In this document: positions 52,273 to 61,012 of the stretch, in pieces
Layout: each line of letters opens with the position of its first letter
Position numbering within the stretch: position 1 is the first letter of the stretch
Origin: CALJDF01 sp038121105
GTDB taxonomy: Bacteria; Pseudomonadota; Alphaproteobacteria; SHVP01
Assembly: GCA_038121105.1 (NCBI GenBank)
Contig: JAYONB010000009.1
Location: 1 to 64,000 of the forward strand
Reading direction: 5' to 3'
Length of the DNA: 64,000 nt
Made by a program: the position numbers and the translations under genes
The notes under the pieces: model-generated
The model's input: the letters and a program-made list of their open reading frames with translations, nothing else
Told to the model about the DNA's origin: nothing
The model's database searches: none

Positions 52273-53016
52273 ATGGCCGAGTTGGAATCGGATGCCTCAG
52301 CGGACCCTGTAGCGCTGCCGACGTTCCGCACGCGCAACCTGACGAAGGTCTATCAGACCAGCGAAGTGGCTGTGCACGCGCTACGTGGAGTCGACCTCGA
52401 TATCGGCCAATCGGAAATCGTCACCTTGCTCGGCCCGTCGGGAAGCGGCAAGTCGACCTTGCTCAACATCATCGGTGGATTGGATACCGCGACCGAGGGC
52501 GATGTGTTCTTCCGCGACGTGAATCTTTCCTCGATGGGGCCGGCCGGGCTGACCCGATACCGGCGCGACAACGTCGGCTTCGTCTTCCAGTTCTACAATC
52601 TCATTCCCAGCTTAACGGCACGGGAAAACGTCGAACTCGTCACCGAACTCGCCAAAAACCCAATGCAGGCCGCCGACGCCCTCGCATTGGTCGACCTCTC
52701 GAATCGGCTCGATCATTTTCCGGCCCAGCTTTCGGGCGGTGAACAACAGCGTGTCGCGATCGCCCGCGCCATCGCCAAGCGGCCGGATGTCTTACTTTGC
52801 GACGAGCCCACCGGCGCGCTTGATTCGGAAACCGGCGTCTTGGTGCTGGAAGTTATCGAACGGGTCAATCGGGAGTTGGGGACGACCTGCGCGCTCATCA
52901 CTCACAACGGTTCGATCGCCGAAATGGGCGACCGCGTCGTGCGCTTCTTTGACGGCCAGATTGCCTCCGATATCCGCAACGCCGCCCGCCGCCCGCCGCG
53001 CGAGATTGAGTGGTAG
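52273..53016 (+). CDS. ABC transporter ATP-binding protein (LolD/MacB/DevA type)
   Basis: 247 aa. Walker A LLGPSGSGKSTLLN, signature LSGGEQQRVAIARAIAKRP, Walker B VLLCDEPTGALDSETG, switch His in ITHNGS. GPAGLTRYRRDNVGFVFQFY is typical of exporters of the MacB/LolD/DevA group. The ATG at 52273 follows AAGGAT; a frame extension to 52090 runs into the divergent gene. First gene of a three-gene exporter with the FtsX-type permease 3 bp downstream. Confidence 0.92.
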   Translation: MAELESDASADPVALPTFRTRNLTKVYQTSEVAVHALRGVDLDIGQSEIVTLLGPSGSGKSTLLNIIGGLDTATEGDVFFRDVNLSSMGPAGLTRYRRDNVGFVFQFYNLIPSLTARENVELVTELAKNPMQAADALALVDLSNRLDHFPAQLSGGEQQRVAIARAIAKRPDVLLCDEPTGALDSETGVLVLEVIERVNRELGTTCALITHNGSIAEMGDRVVRFFDGQIASDIRNAARRPPREIEW

Positions 53017-53019
53017 GCG

Positions 53020-55380
53020 ATGCTGGATCGCAAAATGCTTCGCGACTTGCGCCGGCTCTGGAGCCAAGTCCTGGCCATTGCATTGGTGATGGCGTCCGGT
53101 ATTGCGGTCTTCGTCATGGCGCTGACCACGATGCGCAATCTCGAAGAAACCCGCGACGCGTATTACGAACGCTATCGCTTCCCGCACGTTTTTGCCCACG
53201 TCAAGCGGGCCCCGGAGTCGTTGGTGGCGCGGCTCGCTGCCATTCCTGGCGTTAACGCGGTCGCGCCGCGTGTCCTTGTCGATGTCAGTGTCGACGTGCC
53301 GGGCATGTCCGAACCTGCGACCGCACGCCTGGTGTCGTTGCCCAAGCGCGGGCCTCTGTTGCTCAACGACCTGTATCTTCAACGCGGCCGCTTGCCGTCG
53401 AACCGCGCGCCTGACGAAGCGGTGGCGACCGCAGCCTTTGTCGATGCCCACGACATGCGAACCGGCGACACCGTTGCGGCGGTCATCAATGGCCGCAAAC
53501 GCACCTTGACGATCGTCGGTGTCGCCCGTTCGCCGGAGTTTCTCTACACGATTCCACCAGGCTCCTTGATGCCGGACAACCGCCACTTCGGGATTCTGTG
53601 GCTTGGGCACGACGCCCTGACCTCGGCCTACGACCTCGGCGGCGCGTTCAACGACGTCAGTCTCACTGTGCAACACGGCGCGTCGGTCGACGACGTGATT
53701 GCCAGGGTCGACGATCTATTGGCGCCGTACGGCGGCATTGGCGCCTATGCCCGCAAAGACCACGTGTCGGACTTCTTCCTAACCGGTGAGATCGACGAGC
53801 TGAAACTCATGGCGCGCCAAATCCCGGCAATCTTCCTTGGGGTTGCGGCTTTTTTGCTCAACATCGTGGTCTCTCGTCTGATCGCGACCGAACGCGAGCA
53901 AATCGGCCTTCTCAAGGCCGTCGGCTACAGCAGCACGACCGTCGGGTTTCATTACCTCAAGCTCGTTTTCGTGGTCGTGCTCGCCGCCACCGTGATCGGC
54001 TCGTTGGCCGGAGTCTATTTCGCGGGCGCGATGACCGACCTCTACGGCGATCTGCTGTTCGACTTCCCGATCGTGTTGAAACAAGTGCACGGGTCGGTCT
54101 TATCCGGCGCCGTGGCTGTCGGTGTCATCGCCGGCCTGCTCGGTGGCGTCACGGCGGTGTGGAGGGCGGTGCAACTGCCGCCCGCCGAGGCAATGCGTCC
54201 GCCGGCCCCGACCAATTACCGCAAGGGTCTGCTCGACCGGCTCCATGTCGCCAAATTGTGGGGCGCGCCGGGCCGCATGGTACTGCGTCATCTGACGCGG
54301 TGGCCGGTGCGGAGCGCTTTGACCTCGCTCGGGATTGCGATGGCCGTGGCGCTCCTGGTCTCCGCCATGCATTGGCTCGACTCCATCGAAGAGCTGATCG
54401 AGGTCCAGTACGAGCAACAGGCCCGGCAGGACATCACCGTGAGCTTCGTCGAACCGCTCTCGACGGACGCCCTCACGAATATCGCGTCGATGCCCGGCGT
54501 CATCGTGGCCGAGCCCTACCGCGCGGTGCCAACGGCGTTGCGCGCCGGCCACCGCGAGCGTCGTGAAGCGATTATCGGCTTGCCGGCCACCACCGACCTC
54601 AATCGCGTTCTTGGCGCCGACCTCCGTCCGAGGACGCTGCCGAGCGAGGGATTGCTGGTCTCGACGACACTGGCCGAGGCTTTGCAAATATCTGCCGGCG
54701 ACATCGTTTCGGTCGAGGTCTTAGAGGCCCGTCGTACGCACGCGGACGTACGGGTGGCCGAGGTAATCGAATCCTATATCGGCGCGCCCGCCTATATGGA
54801 AATCGGGGCGCTCAATGCGTTGCTCAAAGAGGGGCCGCGCATTAGCGGCGCCAATCTAATGGTCGATAATGCACAACTCGATGCGCTCTACGCCGACATC
54901 AAGAACACCCCGGCTATCGCCGGGACCGCGTTGCTCAGCGAAGCCGTAAGGACGATGCGCGAAACCATCGCTCAATCCATCAACATCATGGTCTCGTTCT
55001 TTGTTGGCTTCGCGTCGGTGATCGCGTTTGGGGTTGTCTACAACAGCGCGCGCATCAGCCTGTCGGAACGCGGACGAGAACTCGCAGCCATGCGCGTCTT
55101 GGGTTATTCGCGGGCCGAGGTGTCGCGCGTCTTGTTGGGCGAGGTCGCGGCACTTACCGCGGTAGCGCTACCCGTTGGTTGCGGGATCGGCTACTTCATC
55201 TCTTGGGCGTTGACTCTGGCGGTTAGCAACGAACTATTCCGATTGCCTCTCGTGATCGACCGCTCGACCTACGCCTATGCAATCCTCTTCGTCGTGGCTG
55301 CCTCGGCGGTGTCGGGATTGATCGTGCGCCGGCGGATCGACCGGCTTGATCTTGTTTCGGTTCTAAAAACGAGGGAATGA
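53020..55380 (+). CDS. FtsX-like ABC transporter permease
   Basis: 786 aa with two FtsX domains. Topology: helix 1 at about 15-35, a large periplasmic domain, three helices around 275-400 (FLGVAAFLLNIVVSRLIA and following), a fourth-region helix near 428-450, a second periplasmic domain, and three final helices (SFFVGFASVIAFGVVYNSAR onward). It works with the ATPase before it and the HlyD adaptor after it, as in MacAB or DevBCA, to move lipids, peptides or drugs across the envelope. It overlaps the adaptor gene by 4 nt. Confidence 0.9.
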   Translation: MLDRKMLRDLRRLWSQVLAIALVMASGIAVFVMALTTMRNLEETRDAYYERYRFPHVFAHVKRAPESLVARLAAIPGVNAVAPRVLVDVSVDVPGMSEPATARLVSLPKRGPLLLNDLYLQRGRLPSNRAPDEAVATAAFVDAHDMRTGDTVAAVINGRKRTLTIVGVARSPEFLYTIPPGSLMPDNRHFGILWLGHDALTSAYDLGGAFNDVSLTVQHGASVDDVIARVDDLLAPYGGIGAYARKDHVSDFFLTGEIDELKLMARQIPAIFLGVAAFLLNIVVSRLIATEREQIGLLKAVGYSSTTVGFHYLKLVFVVVLAATVIGSLAGVYFAGAMTDLYGDLLFDFPIVLKQVHGSVLSGAVAVGVIAGLLGGVTAVWRAVQLPPAEAMRPPAPTNYRKGLLDRLHVAKLWGAPGRMVLRHLTRWPVRSALTSLGIAMAVALLVSAMHWLDSIEELIEVQYEQQARQDITVSFVEPLSTDALTNIASMPGVIVAEPYRAVPTALRAGHRERREAIIGLPATTDLNRVLGADLRPRTLPSEGLLVSTTLAEALQISAGDIVSVEVLEARRTHADVRVAEVIESYIGAPAYMEIGALNALLKEGPRISGANLMVDNAQLDALYADIKNTPAIAGTALLSEAVRTMRETIAQSINIMVSFFVGFASVIAFGVVYNSARISLSERGRELAAMRVLGYSRAEVSRVLLGEVAALTAVALPVGCGIGYFISWALTLAVSNELFRLPLVIDRSTYAYAILFVVAASAVSGLIVRRRIDRLDLVSVLKTRE

Positions 55381-56597
55381 CCATGCGTCTTCGCAGCGTT
55401 GTGACCATGCTGACCATCGGCGGCGTCTTCGTCGCCGTGATCGGGTTTCTGATGTGGCCCGAAACGGTCCCGGTTGATACCGCACGTGTTGCGCGCACCG
55501 ACCTTGCGGTGACGGTGTCGGGCGAGGGCGAAACCCGCGTGCGCGACATGTACATGGTCTCGGCTCCCATTCCAGGTCGGGTGTTGCGGATCGACGGCCA
55601 CGTCGGCGACCCGGTGGTGGCGGGCGAAACGGTCATCGCGCGCATCGAGCCGACCGATCCGGTGTTCCTCGACGCGCGCTCGCGGAGCCAAGCACAGGCG
55701 ACCGTGCGGGCCGCCGAAGCAGCCAAGCGACTGGCCGAAGCGGCGGTCACGCGGGCCGAGGCCGAGCTCGAATTCAGCCGCTCCGAACTCGAACGCGCCG
55801 AGACGCTGGCCGAACGCAACACCATTTCGGAGCGCGCGTTGGAGCGTGCGCAAATCGACAATCGCACCCGCCTTGCGGTCCTTGCCGAGGCTGAGGCGGC
55901 GCTGCGCGTACGCACCTTCGAACTTGAGAACGCCCGCGCCATGTTGATCGTGCCGAACGGCGATACCGTCGGCACCAACGGGGAGTGTTGCGTGCTGTTG
56001 CGCGCGCCGGTCGATGGTCGCGTGATGCAAATCTTGCACGAAAGCGAAGGCGTGGTCGCCGCCGGCACCGCATTGGCCGAAATCGGTGACCCCGAAGACC
56101 TCGAAATTGTTGTCGATCTTCTCTCGCAAGACGCGGTGCGGATCCGCGAAGGCGCGCCAGCGACGATCGAAGAATGGGGCGGGGACACCGCCCTCAACGC
56201 GCTGGTGCGCCGCGTCGAACCCTTTGCCTTCACCAAAGTCTCCGCGCTCGGCATCGACGAGCAGCGCGTCAACGTCATCCTCGAATTGGCGGATCCGCCC
56301 GAGGTATGGCGTGCCTTAGGTCACGGCTACCGCGTCGAAGCGCGGATCGAGTTGTGGCGCGACGGTGCCGCACTTGCGGTGCCGGTCAGTGCGCTCTTCC
56401 GCAACGACAGCGACTGGTCGGTGTTCGTCGTCGAGGCGGGCCGCGCCCAACGCCGAACCATCGAGGTTGGGCGGAGCAACACTTTCGACGCGCAAGTGTT
56501 ATCGGGCCTGGAAGAGGGCGATACTGTGGTGCTGCATCCCGGCGACCGCGTGCGCGATGGCGTCACGGTGGTCGACCGCGCCACACTGATCGACTAG
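55377..56597 (+). CDS. HlyD/MacA-type periplasmic adaptor
   Basis: 406 aa. One N-terminal membrane anchor (LTIGGVFVAVIGFLMWP), a lipoyl/barrel-sandwich segment (MVSAPIPGRVLRIDGHVGDP), a long coiled-coil hairpin rich in Ala, Arg and Glu (about 105-195), a return to the lipoyl domain (LLRAPVDGRVMQILHESEGV), and a beta-barrel end. It bridges the ABC exporter to an outer-membrane channel not found here. Its stop overlaps the stop of the convergent CMD gene by 4 nt. Confidence 0.9.
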   Translation: MTMRLRSVVTMLTIGGVFVAVIGFLMWPETVPVDTARVARTDLAVTVSGEGETRVRDMYMVSAPIPGRVLRIDGHVGDPVVAGETVIARIEPTDPVFLDARSRSQAQATVRAAEAAKRLAEAAVTRAEAELEFSRSELERAETLAERNTISERALERAQIDNRTRLAVLAEAEAALRVRTFELENARAMLIVPNGDTVGTNGECCVLLRAPVDGRVMQILHESEGVVAAGTALAEIGDPEDLEIVVDLLSQDAVRIREGAPATIEEWGGDTALNALVRRVEPFAFTKVSALGIDEQRVNVILELADPPEVWRALGHGYRVEARIELWRDGAALAVPVSALFRNDSDWSVFVVEAGRAQRRTIEVGRSNTFDAQVLSGLEEGDTVVLHPGDRVRDGVTVVDRATLID

Positions 56598-56986
56598 GCG
56601 GATTTGTCGCCGCGTTTCTCGAACACTTCGCGGGCGGCGGCGAGGCCGGTCGTTGCCGCCGGGAAACCGGCGTAGGCCGCCATCTGCAGAATCACTTCGA
56701 TCACCTCGGCTTGGGTCGCGCCGACGTTCAGCGCCCCGGCGATATGGGTCTTAAGATGCGGCTTGAACGACGCCATGCAGGTCAACGCGGCAACCGTGCA
56801 CAATTGCCGTGTCTTCAAATCGACGCCCTGCCGTTGGTAAAGATCGCCATAGATCGATTCGGCGAGATAACGCCCAACATCGGGGTCGAGATCGTCGAAC
56901 GCCTTAAGCGCGGCTTCGGCGGTTGTGGTGCCGACGATCTCTTCGAGCTTGCGAAACCCTGCTTCGTATTTGTCGGTGCCGCTCAT
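56594..56986 (-). CDS. Carboxymuconolactone decarboxylase-family protein
   Basis: A 130-aa all-helical AhpD/CMD fold. TVAALTCMASFKPHLKTHI carries the Cys and His typical of the family, and NVGATQAEVIEVILQMAAYA GFPAA is the second signature block. Members decarboxylate or act as thiol peroxidase partners. The ATG at 56986 lies 4 bp after the leuD stop, so it is the third gene of leuC-leuD-this gene. Confidence 0.88.
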   Translation of the reverse strand: MSGTDKYEAGFRKLEEIVGTTTAEAALKAFDDLDPDVGRYLAESIYGDLYQRQGVDLKTRQLCTVAALTCMASFKPHLKTHIAGALNVGATQAEVIEVILQMAAYAGFPAATTGLAAAREVFEKRGDKSA

Positions 56987-56990
56987 GGTG

Positions 56991-57617
56991 TCAGTCCAAG
57001 TAGTTCCACGGCCGTTTGGCGCGGTCGGCATCTTGCCAGGCTTTGATTTCGTCCCAGCCCTCAAGGGTGACGCCGATCGCATCCAGCCCCTTCAGCAGCG
57101 TTTCTTTGCGGGCGCCGTCAATGTCGAACGTGAACGTCGTGCCGTCTGGGGCGGTGACCGTTTGGGCCTCGAGGTCGATCGAAACTTCGCGCTGCCCCTC
57201 GGCGATTTGCGCGGCGATCGCCTCGATCGAAGCTTCGTCCAGAACGAGCGGCAGCACCATGTTCTTGAAGCAGTTGTTGAAAAAGATCTCGCCGAACGAG
57301 GGGGCGATTACGCAGCGAATGCCATAGCCCTTCAGTGCCCACACCGCATGCTCGCGCGATGAGCCGCAGCCGAAGTTGTCGCGCGCCAGCAAAATCTTGG
57401 CGTCCTTGTAGTAGGGCGCGTTCAGCACGAAGTCGGGCTTGGGCGTTTTTTCGTCTTTTTCGAAACGCCAATCGCCAAACAGAAAGCCGCCGAACCCGTC
57501 TTTACCGGTTTCGTTGATCCGCGTCAGAAATCGGCTCGGCAGGATCGCGTCGGTGTCGATGTTGTTGCGCAGCAACGGCACGGCAGTGCCGGTGAGGGTG
57601 GTAAAGCTCTCGTTCAT
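56991..57617 (-). CDS. leuD: 3-isopropylmalate dehydratase small subunit
   Basis: 208 aa. Swivel domain with PLLRNNIDTDAILPSRFL and the GCGSSREHAVWAL motif of LeuD. With LeuC it converts 2- to 3-isopropylmalate in leucine synthesis. It lies 2 bp downstream of leuC and 4 bp before the CMD gene. No leuB is in the window. Confidence 0.95.
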   Translation of the reverse strand: MNESFTTLTGTAVPLLRNNIDTDAILPSRFLTRINETGKDGFGGFLFGDWRFEKDEKTPKPDFVLNAPYYKDAKILLARDNFGCGSSREHAVWALKGYGIRCVIAPSFGEIFFNNCFKNMVLPLVLDEASIEAIAAQIAEGQREVSIDLEAQTVTAPDGTTFTFDIDGARKETLLKGLDAIGVTLEGWDEIKAWQDADRAKRPWNYLD

Positions 57618-57619
57618 GT

Positions 57620-59032
57620 CTAGCTCGCCAGTTTGCGGATGTCGGTGACTTTGCCGGTCACGGCCGCGGCAGCGACCATTTCGGGGCTTGCGAGGTGCGT
57701 GCGCACGCCGACGCCTTGCCGGTTTTCAAAGTTCCGGTTTGTCGAGGAGATCGCGCGGCCGCCTTGCTTGAACTTGTCGCCGCCCAACGAAACGCACATC
57801 GAACAACCGGGCTCGCGCCATTCGAAACCGGCTTCTTTGAACACCTTGTCGATCCCTTCGGCTTCGGCTTCTTTCTTAACCAGGCCCGACCCCGGCACGC
57901 ACCAGGCCTGAATGCCGTCGGCCACTTTGCGGCCTTTCAAAATGTTTGCTGCTGCGCGCAGGTCCGAGATCCGCGCATTGGTACACGAGCCAATGAAGGC
58001 GACGTCGATCGGCGTATCTTCGATCGCCGCACCGGGGGTCAGCCCGGTATAGGCCAGCGCACGTTCGAGGTAGGCTTTTTTGTCGGCGTCCCCCGCCTTG
58101 GCCGGATCGGGCACATGTCCATCCACCCCGATCACGTCCTGCGGGCTCGTGCCCCAGGTAATCATCGGGACGATCTTGGTCGCATCGATGGTTTCTTCGC
58201 GGTCGAAAACGGCGCCGTCGTCGGTTGGCAGCGTGCGCCAGTATTCGACCGCCTTGTCCCACATCTCGCCCTTCGGCGCGTAGGGGCGGCCTTTGAGGTA
58301 GTCGAACGTCGTATCGTCGGCCGCGATCATGCCGTAGCGCGCCGCCATCTCGATCGACATATTGGCCATCGTCAGCCGCGCCTCGACCGGCAATGCGCGG
58401 ACCGCTTCGCCGGCGTACTCGACGACGTAGCCGTTGCCCGCCTTCGCGCCGAGTTGGCCGATGGTGTAGAGGATCATGTCCTTGGCGGTCACGCCCGGGG
58501 CGGTCTTGCCCTCAAAATTGATCCGCATCGTCTTGGGCTTTTGCGCCACGATGGTTTGGGTTGCCAGCACATGCTCGATCTCGGTCAGCCCGGCGCCCCA
58601 GGCGAGAAGGCCCAAGCCACCGATCGTCGAGGTATGGGAGTCGCCACAAATCAATGTCGAGCCGGGCAGGGCGATGCCCTGTTCGGGCGTGAACACGTGG
58701 CAGATACCCTGGCGCTCGTCGCCCAGATCGAACATCGTGATGCCGTACTCTTTGCACTTCCGGCGCAGCCCTTGGACGCCGGCCTTGCCGCCGGCGATCT
58801 TGGTTTCGTCGGTCCTGCCCGTCTCGGTCTCGATGCCGTGGTCCATCGTCGCGAAATGCAATTCCGGGTTCGGCATCTTCATGCCCCGCTTGTCGAGCGG
58901 CTCGAACACCAGCGATCCCAACAGGTCGTGCATGATGTCGCGATCGACATGCAGCAGCGAATAGCCGTTGCCGAAATCCTTGATCTCGTGATCGTCCCAA
59001 ATCTTCTGAAAGAGCGTGCGCGGCTGGCTCAT
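57620..59032 (-). CDS. leuC: 3-isopropylmalate dehydratase large subunit
   Basis: 470 aa, the usual length. 4Fe-4S Cys in FIGSCTNARISDLR and in GCSMCVSLGGDKF. The N-terminal LFQKIWDDHEIKD and ICGDSHTSTIGGLG blocks are classic LeuC. After the second Cys pair the usual CLAMN is CVSLGGDKFKQGGRAISST, a notable divergence that could reflect another substrate within the aconitase superfamily. ATG 59032 has a weak upstream ribosome site (GGAAAAC). Operon leuC-leuD-CMD. Confidence 0.92.
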   Translation of the reverse strand: MSQPRTLFQKIWDDHEIKDFGNGYSLLHVDRDIMHDLLGSLVFEPLDKRGMKMPNPELHFATMDHGIETETGRTDETKIAGGKAGVQGLRRKCKEYGITMFDLGDERQGICHVFTPEQGIALPGSTLICGDSHTSTIGGLGLLAWGAGLTEIEHVLATQTIVAQKPKTMRINFEGKTAPGVTAKDMILYTIGQLGAKAGNGYVVEYAGEAVRALPVEARLTMANMSIEMAARYGMIAADDTTFDYLKGRPYAPKGEMWDKAVEYWRTLPTDDGAVFDREETIDATKIVPMITWGTSPQDVIGVDGHVPDPAKAGDADKKAYLERALAYTGLTPGAAIEDTPIDVAFIGSCTNARISDLRAAANILKGRKVADGIQAWCVPGSGLVKKEAEAEGIDKVFKEAGFEWREPGCSMCVSLGGDKFKQGGRAISSTNRNFENRQGVGVRTHLASPEMVAAAAVTGKVTDIRKLAS

Positions 59033-59197
59033 GCGTTTTCCCGTGTTTCTTCGTGATTTGTGCCGACCGTATCACGGCGCTGCTGAAATGGTGAAGGTGT
59101 CGCGAGCCCGCCCGCCACCGGCGATCGCCCGCTCGGTGTGCTAGATAACGAGTTGAACGGACAACAAAGCGCGGCAGGCCGCGGTGAGGGAGGCAAG

Positions 59198-60139
59198 ATG
59201 GAAAAAGTTGCAGTAATCGGCGCCGGGATGGTGGGACGTGCCTGGGCCATCGTGTTCGCCCGCGCGGGCCGCACGGTGGCGCTCTACGACACCGACGGTG
59301 CGGCCTTGGAAAACGCGTTGGTCCTCATCGCCGGTGCGGCCAACGACCTGCATCGCGAAGGCCTCGTCGACGAGGACGTCCAGGCCATCGTCAGTCGCAT
59401 CACCGCGACGACCGATCTGGCGGCGGCCCTCAAAGATGCGGTCTACGCCCAGGAAAACGCGCCGGAAAACCTCGACCTCAAACGCGAGCTCTATGCGCAG
59501 ATGGATGCTGTCGCGCCTGCCGACACCATCATGGGCAGTTCCACCTCAGGCATCCGCGCCTCGGAATTCAGCGAACATCTCAAGGGTCGCCATCGTGTGT
59601 TGGTCGCCCATCCGGTCAATCCGCCCAGCGTTGTCCCGCTGGTCGAGTTGGCGCCGGCGCCGTGGACCGACCCGGCCTGCGTCGACAAGGTTCGCGCGCT
59701 GATGGAGGCGGTCGGCCAACAGCCCATCACGGTGCGCAAGGAAATCGACGGCTTCATCCTCAACCGCCTGCAAGGGGCCTTGCTGAACGAAGCCTTGTGC
59801 CTCGTCGCCGACGGTTACGTGTCGACGGAAGATCTCGACAAGACCGTCAAGCACGGGCTCGGCTTGCGTTGGTCCTTTATGGGCCCGATGGAAACCATCG
59901 ATCTCAACGCACCCGATGGTGTGCCCGATTACTGCGGACGCTACGGACCGATCTATCGCCAGGTCGCCCAAGAAAACGATGCACGCCCGTGGGACGACAA
60001 GCTGTTTGGTCAGGCCGCCAAGGACCGCCGCGCCTTATTGCCGATGGACAAACACGTCGAACGCCAGCAATGGCGGGATCGCCGCTTGATGGCTCTTGCA
60101 CGACACAAGAAAGAAGCTGCCGAACGTCTCGGTGACTAG
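59198..60139 (+). CDS. 3-hydroxyacyl-CoA dehydrogenase family protein (CRYL1-like)
   Basis: 313 aa. N-terminal NAD Rossmann motif VAVIGAGMVGRAWAIVFARA, catalytic His in VLVAHPVNPPSVVPLVEL, and the helical 3HCDH_C domain (DGFILNRLQGALLNEALCL). The single-domain form without hydratase resembles lambda-crystallin, L-gulonate dehydrogenase or L-carnitine dehydrogenase rather than FadB. GAGGGAGG fixes ATG 59198. Convergent with the SDR gene, 4-nt overlap. Confidence 0.9.
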   Translation: MEKVAVIGAGMVGRAWAIVFARAGRTVALYDTDGAALENALVLIAGAANDLHREGLVDEDVQAIVSRITATTDLAAALKDAVYAQENAPENLDLKRELYAQMDAVAPADTIMGSSTSGIRASEFSEHLKGRHRVLVAHPVNPPSVVPLVELAPAPWTDPACVDKVRALMEAVGQQPITVRKEIDGFILNRLQGALLNEALCLVADGYVSTEDLDKTVKHGLGLRWSFMGPMETIDLNAPDGVPDYCGRYGPIYRQVAQENDARPWDDKLFGQAAKDRRALLPMDKHVERQQWRDRRLMALARHKKEAAERLGD

Positions 60140-60888
60140 GTCCCGAGCGGCCGCCCACCGTCGATCGGGAAGACCGTGCCGGTGGTGTGCGGGAAGTGCA
60201 CCACGGCCGCCAAGATCGCTTCACCTACTTCCTCCGGCGTTGCGAACCGACCCAACGGCGTCGCCGCCGTTTGCGCCTCCCGCACGGCCGGGTCCCACGC
60301 GCGGGTGAATTCGGTATCGACCACCCCCGGCGCCACTGCCACAACGCGCACCTTGGGCGCGAGCGCGCGGGCCAAGGTCATGGTCAGCGATTCGATCGCG
60401 GCTTTTGAAGCGCAGTAGGCGATGTTCGATCCGAAGTGAATCTGCGCCGCGACCGACGATAGGTTCACGACGACCCCGCCGTCGCCGGCGGTCAGCAATT
60501 CGTTGAACGCGCGCACACAGGCAAACGCGCCGCGAACGTTGGTCTTCATGATGTGGTCGAACGTCTCGTCGTCCAGCGCCTCGAGATCGGCGTGGGCGAT
60601 TACGCGGCTCCACCCCGCATTGTTGACCAGCACATCGAGGCGGCCCTCGATCTTCGCCACATCGGCGGCCAACGCGGTTAGCGATTCCGTATCGGTTACC
60701 GAAGCTTGCACCGTGCGATGCCCGCTGCCGGGCAACGCCGCGGCGACCTCCTCGGCCGCCGGCCCGCTGTCGCGGTGGGTCAGTACCACCGTCGCCCCGG
60801 CCTGCGCCAAGGCGTGGGCTGTGGCCGCGCCGATCCCGCGACTCCCCCCGGTGACGACGGCGACTTGGCCGGTCAGGGGCGCGCTCAC
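60136..60888 (-). CDS. Short-chain dehydrogenase/reductase (FabG-like)
   Basis: 250 aa. Cofactor motif TGGSRGIGAAT, NNAG, catalytic Ser in LSSVAAQ and YCASK, and the C-terminal TGTVFPIDGG. It oxidises or reduces a hydroxy/keto group with NAD(P). GTG 60888 (MSAPLTGQVAVVTGG) gives the normal N-terminus; the frame open to 61092 runs into non-homologous sequence and has no better start. Near the HisD-like gene but 124 bp away. Confidence 0.9.
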   Translation of the reverse strand: MSAPLTGQVAVVTGGSRGIGAATAHALAQAGATVVLTHRDSGPAAEEVAAALPGSGHRTVQASVTDTESLTALAADVAKIEGRLDVLVNNAGWSRVIAHADLEALDDETFDHIMKTNVRGAFACVRAFNELLTAGDGGVVVNLSSVAAQIHFGSNIAYCASKAAIESLTMTLARALAPKVRVVAVAPGVVDTEFTRAWDPAVREAQTAATPLGRFATPEEVGEAILAAVVHFPHTTGTVFPIDGGRPLGT

Positions 60889-61012
60889 GGGGCACCGTAC
60901 CGGCAGACGACCAACGTGCCGGCGCCGGATTCCGGCGCCCAAACCTCGCCCCCACGACCCGACAATTGCCGCACCCGCGCCATGGGAAAAATCATGTGTG
61001 CTTTGCGTCGCA

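Noticed and set aside
57695..59056. Long plus-strand open frame of 453 codons
   Set aside because: It runs antisense through leuC, which has a full family match; the frame is a by-product of high GC and codon bias.
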